The translations under genes were made by a program, and so were the position numbers. The notes under the pieces were generated by a model that was given only the letters and a program-made list of their open reading frames with translations, was not told the origin of the DNA and did no database searches. From positions 2,702,001 to 2,766,000 of the forward strand of contig CAIIXF020000002.1 in assembly GCA_903813345.2 (NCBI GenBank): a DNA stretch of 64,000 nucleotides, read 5' to 3'. Within the stretch, counting starts at the first letter, position 1, and every line of letters starts with the position of its first letter. This stretch comes from Owenia fusiformis. Its lineage: Eukaryota; Annelida; Polychaeta; Sabellida; Oweniidae. Below, one piece after another: positions 33,001 to 45,300 of the stretch.

Positions 33001-36000
33001 GGTAAATGATGTAGGTTTGATGTTTCGAATGAGCGTGCGTGCCAAATAAGGTAATTAATAATCTAGCTAGAGGGGGCTAACTGGACCACCTGGTAAGTAA
33101 AAGTACGGAATAGCGTCCGGAGGGCTAAAACGTTGATTGACGGGTACAGAATAATATTTTTTGCGAATGTTGTATAAAAATAAAACGTTCTATTAGTTAT
33201 GATTATCAATGTATGTAAAATTTGGATTTAATTGATTGACTCAATGGAAAGTTAATTTTTAATCAATGGGTTTCTTCACATTTCTACTCCATTGTTTCTC
33301 TGACACATTAAGTTTACAACAAACAGCATTGAGGCCACCTCTTACACATGCACAAACAACCACCTGTATTCACTTTGCCAACCACAAAAATAGTCTTGAC
33401 ACACGACTCCTAAAATTTCAGCTAAATACATTACGCATTTTATACAAGCCCATACTTAACGAGTAACAATCCCTTCCCCTTGGTCAACAATTCTTTCAAA
33501 ATCATGCAGATTTTCACCATTCACATACATGTATTGATGTCAGAGCAATATAAGTAATACTTTAATCCCTTTGTCTTTTCAAGTCTGTGAAATGAGTGTT
33601 GTTCACTGATAACTAATCCGCTTGTTAGAGTTAATGGACTAATATCTAGAGCCGATTGTTCTAATTTCCACAAAACATAATAATTTGCAAATTAAGTTTT
33701 TTCATATTTATTTGATTGTATAGTGTCCCTCTTTCTATGATTAACATTGTGTTAAAATTTGGTTTGAATCGATTAACTCATTGGAAAGTTATTTTTTTAT
33801 TTTTAATTGATGACTTCTTTTCACATTTTCACTCCATTGTTAACGTTAATTTAAATCATTTATCTATTTCTTCTAAATATGTATTTTGTAAATATTTTTC
33901 AAATAGAAATAGAACAATCAAAATAAAATATGTGTGACATTTTAATTTGTAAGTAATGGAGATGAGAAGGCCAGTACAACAGTTGATCCTATTAACTGCC
34001 ATGCTGTGCATTCTTTGTTTTGTTTGGTTAAGTAATTAACCAGATGGGATGTACATCAAGTTGGACGAGAATAAACGCGTATAATATTTTTCAGAACCCA
34101 AATAATACAATATAATTTGATATATTCTGTTTAGATTGGAAAATACTAAAAAATAATATTTTTAAGAATAGAAAAATTCTTATTTGGATCTCACTTATTT
34201 CTAATTATATTATATTAATCTCTATATAATAGAGTATATTATGCTGGTTATATTTTTTTCCTCCATAATATAATATAATAATTACAATACTGAATGGAAA
34301 TACTGTATTATTACCCATCTTTTTACACAAATATTCGAAAATAAAACATCTTTTTATATATTATTTTATCGATTTCACCAAGTGCGTCCATTTTGAATCT
34401 TACGAGGCCCAAATGACAAAAGCGATCTACTCTTAATAGCCTTTCATTTGAGCATAATAAACCTATACTTTAGAAAAATCTAAAAAATAATGCAAATTCG
34501 CTTTTTCCGACCCCAAATTCATGGCCCATGGAGGTCATGGTGAAAAACTCGGAATATATATGAGACATAGGTAAATAGATGTTGTGAATATACTACCAAA
34601 ATTTCAAACAATAACATTTATTTTGGTTTAGAATGAAAAACTAAAGATGCTCTCAAAAAATCCCCGCAATCTTTAAAGCAGCGGCCATCTTGGAAATTTT
34701 TTTGCATACAATTATTCACCAATATACATCTTTCCACAAAATATGAAGAAAATCTGTCCACTAGTATTTGAGTTATCTTCTGGACAGACTGACGGACGGA
34801 TGGACAGAGGGCTTCACCATATCCCTACCGATCTTCGTTTGTTGGGATAATAATGTATGACTGGCTCCAAAAGAAAGTGATCAGCTTTTCAAATACTTTT
34901 TATTTGAAATAAAGCTAAATTTTGAAGATATCTCAAAGTTAACACAAAGAACTTCCGTAAGGTTGCCATTCTAAAAAAATGATGTTGTAACAGAAAGAAA
35001 TGTGTTTATCTCTTAAAACAACCTTATGTACAGGCTTTGTTGATGTCTACATTTGACTCATATATAGTCATGCAAAACAATAGATCAACAAATTATTTTA
35101 TAAAAATTTATAATACAGTTTATTAATAAAAACGAATGTCCCACTGTACAATTTACTTTATAAATTTCCTTTTTTATATTTTTACGATCTAAACTACGAA
35201 CTAACATAACACTTAAAGGAGAAACATAGCAAAAGGTATTCTGTGTCGGTTTGGATTAAACACACCAGTGACTACTCACTTTGGGCACAGCTTCCCTTTA
35301 AGTGCCAAAGATCCAACTATCATATTCGATGAATATGCAAATGTAGTAATGCAATGTAAAATGCCAATAAGTGAATATCTACATAGTACATACGCATTGT
35401 ACATTTAATGTTTAAAGGCATTGATCATTGGTTTTATTACATTTTATCTTATTCTACCAATAATTATTCCTGGTACAACCATTTTTGTATGAACTAAATT
35501 CTTAAAGATTATACTGTGAGCCTTATGATACACAAAACTAAATAAAAAACCAAACAACCTACAACTTGCAAAATTATTAGTTTTTGGTACAAACTCTATT
35601 TTGCAGGCTGTTGGAACTTTTTTATGTTGGGGTATTTAAATAGAGGCCCTTTTAAATGTAGAATGTACCTACATTTCAGAGTAAAATTATATCTTGATCC
35701 AGAGACTGAATTTCAATAATTATTGATACATACTTAGTCATTTTATATGGTAGTGTAAGCATCTATATTGTTTCATTGTATGTGTATACGTTATATCATA
35801 TCATATATCATTCAGCAACATATAAAAATATCATATATATATATACATCACTCTAGTATATGGTACTATATATTCACATGTTCTTTATTTTGGGTAATAT
35901 CCATAATTAATTATGAAAGCAGTGAAAATATCAATGACATCATGTTGAACATGCGTTTAAATAAGATGAAATATACAGATGATGTATGCAGCTTTAAAAT

Positions 36001-39000
36001 AGTATATAATATACACTTTACAAGCACCAATACCATTTCTAATCTAGATTCTTAAAGTATGAATAATAGTAATATGTAATTGATTTTTCAATTACTAAGA
36101 ATACTCATTAAATACTTGATTATAGGAACAAGTGTGTAATAATTAACGAACAAGGCATAAACATGCAAAGTGTTACCACCTGCCATTTGTTACAGATGCC
36201 AAACACTGAACTCCAAACACTGACCAAAAAAGTTGGAGACTATAACAAAATGTTACCACATAATGCGCAAATTCAAACAAATTCAGTCTAACAAAAATGT
36301 GCATAAAAATATGTATAAAGTATTACAGTAAAACCTGTTTGAGTCAACATTTCAAGGATCACAGAGAAGTGACTCATGAAAAACATTCAGATTCTTAGTG
36401 TGATCAATGGCATCAAATTAACACAGGGAGCATTTATCAATCTTATAATGAAGTCCACGATATAAAATATCCAATGAAAAAACTCCTGATCAAAGTAGGA
36501 TCATTTTGAAACCATACAAGTGCAGTTATACATCAATATGCTTGCTGGTTCTAATCCATTGAATGAAAGAAATGTGTAAACACTTCATCCACATTTATTG
36601 GTGTTTTTCTACAGTGGTTTGATTCTACTGTACATCTTACATAATATACTTATAATGTCAATAGATCTTTCCAATAAATCCTGACCCCTTTTTGGTGATC
36701 CAAGGAAATTTATACTTCTGTCCTGAACTGTAAGAATGACATCATGACCAATAGGTGTCATGATATAATGGATTGGTCTATTGTTCTTGCAACCTCACGG
36801 TTTTCTTTTTACTAATAAATATTAACATATCATACATGATTAAAAGACAAAATATATATAGACATTTACACATAGCTTGGTAAGATGTGTCTTATTCCAG
36901 CCAATCCGAACACAGTTTTTCACATAACAGCAGTGCGTGAAATAATCAATAACGCATTCTTTTATGTCCTCGTCATGGTGAGGGAGCTGGACTCACTGAG
37001 CGTTGCCAATTTGGCCCTTGCAAAAAGTTTCATCGAAAATATGTTGTTTTGATGATTTTATATCTTTTAAGTGACATGGAAGTACATATTTTGCAATGTG
37101 TGAAAAGTATTTAAGCCCAAGACTCAATGCATTATTGAATGACAATTCCTTTCAGGTGTGGCACTGGTGCTGGCACACCTCGTGCTAATTTTAGAAAGCA
37201 ACACCTTCAAGAAATGGTCATTCGACATTGCAATGGGTCAAAGGCTTAAATCTTTAAGCCTTGTGAAAAACCATTATTAATTTCACTGTAAAATCTCACA
37301 CACATTCAAACTCAGGCTATGTTCACTGAATTAATCATTAAAATTATGATCAAATAATATTGATTTTTCAAATAATACAAATTGTCTCTTCATGTATTAA
37401 TGACTTCCCTCGTGCTATGTCCAGAAAAAATCATTAAAATAATTTGCTCTTAAAATGTTAAACCTAATTAAAATTTTGCGTAGAATACATGTGTATGTCC
37501 ATATATGGTATGTACTTAGGCATGACTAAGTCACTACACTACTGAGAGTCTACAAATGTTACGCAAGTCGATGAACAATGAGCCGTTTATGTACAAAACT
37601 TGCCCAAAATGATATATACATTTTATACAGTTCTATATACATTCTGATTTTTGTTAACCAGCGTGGTAACAATTTGCTTTCACTAACTAGAAGACGATAT
37701 GGAAAAATAAACGACAGTTTAATGCTGTCCATAAAACTGGGTCATGTATAAAATTTTCACATTAGTGTTTTTTTTATAACTGGCCTTCACGCAAAACTAA
37801 AAACATTTGTCAGAATAAATGAAATAAATATTTTATGGTTTCGAAATAAGATGATCTGGAAAAATATAACGACAGCGCTGTGCTGCTCATAAAACTGGCC
37901 ATATTTAAAAGTCTCCCATTACTGGCTTTTTGTACTGGCCTTCGCACAATACTAGAAACGTATGTTAGAATAACTGATAAAAATACTTATACTGCCAAAA
38001 ATGACCGTGATATATGTCCACGTAAAATATTAAAAATCCTGCATTGTTGAATTCCAGCTTGAAAGTACTCAAGTAACATTCCTCTTATAAAAATGAACAC
38101 TCCATGTAGAAACATCAGTCCATTATTGTATATGTGTAAGTTTTTGAGAATATTGGTCCCATCATGAATATGCTACACCCGAGGCTGGGGTTGAATTTCA
38201 GCATATTGAGTTCTACTGTCATACACAGCCCTGGGGGGCTTCACTGGGGGGATCAGTTGACACTGGGATTGGAGCTAAGTCTGCGTACTGTAAGCCTTCA
38301 GCATTTAGAGACTTGGGCTGGAAGTAAGAAACTTAACTATACAAGTATGTTATAACACTTTAACTGCATGCATGGCAAATCCTATGATTGAACACAAATA
38401 AAAATTGGCAATTAAAAATGTATCATACTCTTAGATGTCTACTAACAACCCCCTCAAAACAATCTTCAACAAGGGTGATAGTCACTTAGGGAAAAGGAGG
38501 CTAAATAGATTTATTTCACACTTCAGTAAACGGAAAGATCTAAAAGACAAGGTATGATATGGTAAGTGATTCCAGACAGTAATATCTTTGACTATGAGAA
38601 TTTTTTCAATATAAATTCAACAGTCTCATCAATATAAATATAAGCTAATTTGTCCGATGTGGAAAATTTTGTCGCTGTCTAATCCCCCTTTTAGGGGCTA
38701 TAACAGCATCCCCCTCCCCCAGGCAAAATAACTGATATTGAATCAGAATTTGCGAATAATAGGATCTGCCAGGTCTCCTTGTTATAATACATTCAAAAAT
38801 CAATTGAATATAAAATCATTATTTACAAAACATGTTAACAGTTAACAGTTGGAAGCAAAAAGTTTATTACAAAATCATATAAGCTGATGAGTGATGATGT
38901 TTATAAAATGATAACCTTAATTTAAAATTAGAGATAACTAATGCATATTAAACCTTACATACATAATGGACATAATTACTACTACCACCATCAAATAATA

Positions 39001-39940
39001 AAAGCTAATTAGGCACAAAAAAGATAGATATAAAAGATGATAGTTTATAGAAAAGAAACATGTATGTCAATATCTAAAAACTACGTAATTTCACAAATGA
39101 CAAAACAGGTATATTGTGTTGTTACATAACATTAAGAGTATATCTACACAAGTAGAAAGACAGTGATTTGCATATTCCCAAGATATCTGGAAATTAGCCC
39201 TTCCCGAAACTCATTTTATAAATTCTTCTATTCTATATGACTGAATTTGTTAATCTTTCAAAGCTGTGAATTTTACGTGTACAGACCTAGAAATATGGTA
39301 ATGCTAAGGTGACTGTTTGTTAATGTGCACATCTAAGATGTGTCAAGACAAGATCAGGTGTGTCAGTGTCAAAATCTGTGATACATCAGACACGCCTAAT
39401 ACTTCTCGGGACACAAAAAGTAAGATTGAAGCACCCTGTGGCTGTATTCAGAAGTTTGCTATGATCATACTCTGCAGAAGTGAAAGCAAAATCATATATG
39501 ATACTGTCTTTGTTGCTAAGGCAACTCAACCTTAATGGAGTCTGGTGGTAATCAATTAGTTGGTCAACCAATGATTAACTGGATACTCAGCTTTGTATTG
39601 CTCAGCAACAAATACGACCAATCGCAACAACTGTTTCATTATACAGTATATGAAATAAGTACATGAGTGTTAAAGCTTGTGATTGGTCTAAACAGATCAG
39701 AGATTTATTTTTCCTACAAAGAGTATATCAGTAGCGCATATGCTCTGATACATGTAAAGAGTGATTCAGGGACACAAACAAGCAGTATTACCTGTTTATG
39801 TTTAAAACATTTAGCACATGGATCAATGGCAGTTAGTTAAACCTAAAATAAACCATTAAATACTCTCATTCAGTTTATCATTGCATAATATTGTTCACTT
39901 ATAGTTGCTCAAGGACAGGACCTACACAGCCAATATAATT

Positions 39941-40064
39941 CGACGCCGTTTCGGTATCAAAAAAATTTGGCACTGTTCCGGCACCGTTTCGACACCGTTC
40001 TGGCACCGAAACCTTTCGACACCAAAATCTGCTACCGGACTAGTCAGGCACCGAAACGGCGTCG
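39941..40064. repeat. GC-rich inverted repeat, left arm
   Basis: CGACGCCGTTTCGGT pairs with ACCGAAACGGCGTCG across a core of repeated GGCACCG/CGACACC words. The mirror copy is at 42221-42344. Structure suggests a very small MITE. Confidence 0.7.
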
Positions 40065-40120
40065 AAAATCAGATTGCATTTTGGGGGTGTAAGTATCACT
40101 CTCTAATGATAGCGGGATAT

Positions 40121-40280
40121 AGGTCGCATTCGGGAATTCAACTGTCAACTACCAGATTAACCAACAATTTTGGACAACTCATTTAGATATGAATAATACC
40201 TGCTGTTCCATTTATATTTAAAAGAGTTAGCAAAAGTAGGTCAAACCATCAGGTGGCAGTTGAATTCCCGAATGCTACCT
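40121..40280. mobile_element. MITE with GCATTCGGGAATTCAACTG ends, left arm
   Basis: The left end GCATTCGGGAATTCAACTG and the right end CAGTTGAATTCCCGAATGC are perfect inverted repeats, extended imperfectly through TACCAGATTAACC and GGTCAAACCATCAGGTGG. The internal ATTTATATTTAAAAGAGTT relates it to the cluster at 31891-32310. The mirror copy is at 42005-42164. Confidence 0.78.
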
Positions 40281-40940
40281 AAGTAACATACATTTGGAAG
40301 TACTTAAAAATGAATGTGCAATTCTCCAAATTCTTAATTGGTTTATACTCAGGGACCTCTAAAGGGAGATAATATTCATTTGATGTATAAATGTATAATT
40401 CATCCCCAACCTAACATTCTGACACCATCTAGACCCCATTGTACCTGAGCTTCCTTGCAGCGTCATGGCATGTGGTTTGGGCTACTCATTGAACTGAGGA
40501 TACTGGTTCAGTTTAATAATACAGGATGTTAAAAAAACGCAACCCAAAGAAATCACTATATCTTGAAAAATACTACTTCAATTATGTTCATTTTTTCAGG
40601 AAAGAAAGAAGAGACTGTGTATGTACAGGGTGTCCAATAAATAAGGTGAAAGATATTGTAACTTTCTTAATATTGCACCAATATTGATGAAATTTTCAGA
40701 GTTTGTAGCCCAAACCTTTTTACCTTTATTCTGTGAATTTAAAGCGTCTTCTATTTGATTGGACAGAGTTGTGGTTGCTATAGCAACCGAAACAACAAAA
40801 AGGCAGGGCAAGTTTGTTTACGTCACAACTTTCCAAGCCATATTTCTTCTTTCTGATAGCTTTATCCATACTTCCAGGTCTATCACTACCACAAATACAA
40901 TATAAAAACAGTCCTAAAGTCCCATTGTTATGAAAATAAG

Positions 40941-41210
40941 CTATTCGACAGAATGTCCATCTCTAGCTATACACTTCTTATGCCTATTCACCCACTCTCT
41001 AAACACACTTTCAAACCCATTCTTGCCCATTTCCTGAAGTCGTGCTAAGACATGTGATCTGAGTTCATCAGTGCTTCCAAATGTTTTTCCTCTCAAATCA
41101 CGCTTGAGTTCTGCATATAAGTAAAAGTCATTGGGTGCAAGGTCTGGGGAATATGGAGGGTGTGCAAGTAGGGGTATTCCCAGTGCCCTAATAGTTTCAC
41201 TAGTGAGCAT
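40941..41210 (-). pseudogene. Mariner transposase C-terminal fragment (left half and spacer)
   Basis: The frame contains AHPPYSPDLAPNDFYLYAEL, the conserved region of the third catalytic Asp of mariner transposases. ARLQEMGKNGFESVFREWVN and a C-terminal HKKCIARDGH follow. Transposases of this family cut and paste at TA sites. The N-terminal helix-turn-helix domain and the first two catalytic Asp residues are absent. The last 40 codons occur again on the plus strand at 41223-41346. Confidence 0.85.
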
Positions 41211-41222
41211 AGCTGTGGGTGG
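41065..41222. other. Unique 158-bp spacer at the palindrome centre
   Basis: This is the only part of the structure without a mirror copy. It continues the minus-strand mariner transposase frame of the left arm (PPYSPDLAPNDFYLY and upstream), so the left arm plus spacer is the original sequence and the right arm is the added copy. The junction GTGGGTGG|ACTCAG at 41222/41223 shows no obvious microhomology. Confidence 0.85.
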
Positions 41223-41346
41223 ACTCAGATCACATGTCTTAGCACGACTTCAGGAAATGGGCAAGAATGGGTTTGAAAGTGTGTTTAGAGAGTGGGTGAA
41301 TAGGCATAAGAAGTGTATAGCTAGAGATGGACATTCTGTCGAATAG
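41223..41346 (+). pseudogene. Mirror copy of the transposase 3' end
   Basis: It encodes the same last ~40 residues as 40941-41064 (RSHVLARLQEMGKNGF onwards), on the opposite strand. It starts exactly at the inner palindrome junction. Confidence 0.85.
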
Positions 41347-42004
41347 CTTATTTTCATAACAATGGGACTTTAGGACTGTTTTTATATTGTATTTGTGGTA
41401 GTGATAGACCTGGAAGTATGGATAAAGCTATCAGAAAGAAGAAATATGGCTTGGAAAGTTGTGACGTAAACAAACTTGCCCCGCCTTTTTGTTGTTTCGG
41501 TTGCTATCAACCACAACTCTGTCCAATCAAATAGAAGACGCTTTAAATTCACAGAATAAAGGTAAAAAGGTTTGGGCTACAAACTCTGAAAATTTCATCA
41601 ATATTGGTGCAATATTAAGAAAGTTACAATATCTTTCACCTTATTTATTGGACACCCTGTACATACACAGTCTCTTCTTTCTTTCCTGAAAAAATGAACA
41701 TAATTGAAGTAGTATTTTTCAAGATATAGTGATTTCTTTGGGTTGCGTTTTTTTAACATCCTGTATTATTAAACTGAACCAGTATCCTCAGTTCAATGAG
41801 TAGCCCAAACCACATGCCATGACGCTGCAAGGAAGCTCAGGTACAATGGGGTCTAGATGGTGTCAGAATGTTAGGTTGGGGATGAATTATACATTTATAC
41901 ATCAAATGAATATTATCTCCCTTTAGAGGTCCCTGAGTATAAACCAATTAAGAATTTGGAGAATTGCACATTCATTTTTAAGTACTTCCAAATGTATGTT
42001 ACTT

Positions 42005-42164
42005 AGGTAGCATTCGGGAATTCAACTGCCACCTGATGGTTTGACCTACTTTTGCTAACTCTTTTAAATATAAATGGAACAGCAGGTATTATTCATATCT
42101 AAATGAGTTGTCCAAAATTGTTGGTTAATCTGGTAGTTGACAGTTGAATTCCCGAATGCGACCT
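42005..42164. mobile_element. MITE, right arm copy
   Basis: Mirror copy of the element at 40121-40280 within the palindrome. Confidence 0.78.
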
Positions 42165-42220
42165 ATATCCCGCTATCATTAGAGAGTGATACTTACACCC
42201 CCAAAATGCAATCTGATTTT

Positions 42221-42344
42221 CGACGCCGTTTCGGTGCCTGACTAGTCCGGTAGCAGATTTTGGTGTCGAAAGGTTTCGGTGCCAGAACGGTGTCGAAACG
42301 GTGCCGGAACAGTGCCAAATTTTTTTGATACCGAAACGGCGTCG
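42221..42344. repeat. GC-rich inverted repeat, right arm copy
   Basis: Mirror copy of 39941-40064 within the palindrome. Confidence 0.7.
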
Positions 42345-45300
42345 AATTATATTGGCTGTGTAGGTCCTGTCCTTGAGCAACTATAAGTGAACAATATTAT
42401 GCAATGATAAACTGAATGAGAGTATTTAATGGTTTATTTTAGGTTTAACTAACTGCCATTGATCCATGTGCTAAATGTTTTAAACATAAACAGGTAATAC
42501 TGCTTGTTTGTGTCCCTGAATCACTCTTTACATGTATCAGAGCATATGCGCTACTGATATACTCTTTGTAGGAAAAATAAATCTCTGATCTGTTTAGACC
42601 AATCACAAGCTTTAACACTCATGTACTTATTTCATATACTGTATAATGAAACAGTTGTTGCGATTGGTCGTATTTGTTGCTGAGCAATACAAAGCTGAGT
42701 ATCCAGTTAATCATTGGTTGACCAACTAATTGATTACCACCAGACTCCATTAAGGTTGAGTTGCCTTAGCAACAAAGACAGTATCATATATGATTTTGCT
42801 TTCACTTCTGCAGAGTATGATCATAGCAAACTTCTGAATACAGCCACAGGGTGCTTCAATCTTACTTTTTGTGTCCCGAGAAGTATTAGGCGTGTCTGAT
42901 GTATCACAGATTTTGACACTGACACACCTGATCTTGTCTTGACACATCTTAGATGTGCACATTAACAAACAGTCACCTTAGCATTACCATATTTCTAGGT
43001 CTGTACACGTAAAATTCACAGCTTTGAAAGATTAACAAATTCAGTCATATAGAATAGAAGAATTTATAAAATGAGTTTCGGGAAGGGCTAATTTCCAGAT
43101 ATCTTGGGAATATGCAAATCACTGTCTTTCTACTTGTGTAGATATACTCTTAATGTTATGTAACAACACAATATACCTGTTTTGTCATTTGTGAAATTAC
43201 GTAGTTTTTAGATATTGACATACATGTTTCTTTTCTATAAACTATCATCTTTTATATCTATCTTTTTTGTGCCTAATTAGCTTTTATTATTTGATGGTGG
43301 TAGTAGTAATTATGTCCATTATGTATGTAAGGTTTAATATGCATTAGTTATCTCTAATTTTAAATTAAGGTTATCATTTTATAAACATCATCACTCATCA
43401 GCTTATATGATTTTGTAATAAACTTTTTGCTTCCAACTGTTAACTGTTAACATGTTTTGTAAATAATGATTTTATATTCAATTGATTTTTGAATGTATTA
43501 TAACAAGGAGACCTGGCAGATCCTATTATTCGCAAATTCTGATTCAATATCAGTTATTTTGCCTGGGGGAGGGGGATGCTGTTATAGCCCCTAAAAGGGG
43601 GATTAGACAGCGACAAAATTTTCCACATCGGACAAATTAGCTTATATTTATATTGATGAGACTGTTGAATTTATATTGAAAAAATTCTCATAGTCAAAGA
43701 TATTACTGTCTGGAATCACTTACCATATCATACCTTGTCTTTTAGATCTTTCCGTTTACTGAAGTGTGAAATAAATCTATTTAGCCTCCTTTTCCCTAAG
43801 TGACTATCACCCTTGTTGAAGATTGTTTTGAGGGGGTTGTTAGTAGACATCTAAGAGTATGATACATTTTTAATTGCCAATTTTTATTTGTGTTCAATCA
43901 TAGGATTTGCCATGCATGCAGTTAAAGTGTTATAACATACTTGTATAGTTAAGTTTCTTACTTCCAGCCCAAGTCTCTAAATGCTGAAGGCTTACAGTAC
44001 GCAGACTTAGCTCCAATCCCAGTGTCAACTGATCCCCCCAGTGAAGCCCCCCAGGGCTGTGTATGACAGTAGAACTCAATATGCTGAAATTCAACCCCAG
44101 CCTCGGGTGTAGCATATTCATGATGGGACCAATATTCTCAAAAACTTACACATATACAATAATGGACTGATGTTTCTACATGGAGTGTTCATTTTTATAA
44201 GAGGAATGTTACTTGAGTACTTTCAAGCTGGAATTCAACAATGCAGGATTTTTAATATTTTACGTGGACATATATCACGGTCATTTTTGGCAGTATAAGT
44301 ATTTTTATCAGTTATTCTAACATACGTTTCTAGTATTGTGCGAAGGCCAGTACAAAAAGCCAGTAATGGGAGACTTTTAAATATGGCCAGTTTTATGAGC
44401 AGCACAGCGCTGTCGTTATATTTTTCCAGATCATCTTATTTCGAAACCATAAAATATTTATTTCATTTATTCTGACAAATGTTTTTAGTTTTGCGTGAAG
44501 GCCAGTTATAAAAAAAACACTAATGTGAAAATTTTATACATGACCCAGTTTTATGGACAGCATTAAACTGTCGTTTATTTTTCCATATCGTCTTCTAGTT
44601 AGTGAAAGCAAATTGTTACCACGCTGGTTAACAAAAATCAGAATGTATATAGAACTGTATAAAATGTATATATCATTTTGGGCAAGTTTTGTACATAAAC
44701 GGCTCATTGTTCATCGACTTGCGTAACATTTGTAGACTCTCAGTAGTGTAGTGACTTAGTCATGCCTAAGTACATACCATATATGGACATACACATGTAT
44801 TCTACGCAAAATTTTAATTAGGTTTAACATTTTAAGAGCAAATTATTTTAATGATTTTTTCTGGACATAGCACGAGGGAAGTCATTAATACATGAAGAGA
44901 CAATTTGTATTATTTGAAAAATCAATATTATTTGATCATAATTTTAATGATTAATTCAGTGAACATAGCCTGAGTTTGAATGTGTGTGAGATTTTACAGT
45001 GAAATTAATAATGGTTTTTCACAAGGCTTAAAGATTTAAGCCTTTGACCCATTGCAATGTCGAATGACCATTTCTTGAAGGTGTTGCTTTCTAAAATTAG
45101 CACGAGGTGTGCCAGCACCAGTGCCACACCTGAAAGGAATTGTCATTCAATAATGCATTGAGTCTTGGGCTTAAATACTTTTCACACATTGCAAAATATG
45201 TACTTCCATGTCACTTAAAAGATATAAAATCATCAAAACAACATATTTTCGATGAAACTTTTTGCAAGGGCCAAATTGGCAACGCTCAGTGAGTCCAGCT

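Larger units (their letters stand above)
32824..41064 (+). repeat. Left arm of a 16.6-kb near-perfect palindrome
   Basis: Every position I compared in this arm has its complement in 41223-49463, with the two coordinates adding up to 82287, or 82285 between two small indels. The arm is 8,241 bases. It contains a promoter-like GC-rich patch (32830-33000), related short direct repeats around 33230-33300 and 33760-33850, a GACGGACGGATGGACAG segment near 34793, a GC-rich inverted repeat (39941-40064), a MITE (40121-40280) and the outer half of a mariner. No protein-coding gene was recognised; small frames simply appear twice, once per arm. Confidence 0.9.
40626..41659. mobile_element. Mariner-like element at the palindrome centre, with two 3' ends
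   Basis: Each end begins CAGGGTGTCCAATAAATAAG when read inwards and is flanked by TA (40624-40625 and 41660-41661). From both ends inward the order is long terminal repeat, then the transposase 3' end pointing outward. The two halves are therefore both the 3' half of the same element, joined through the 158-bp spacer. The intact relative at 50065-50886 shows the normal arrangement, with only one transposase fragment. The 5' half of the transposase is missing, so it cannot encode a working enzyme. Confidence 0.8.
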
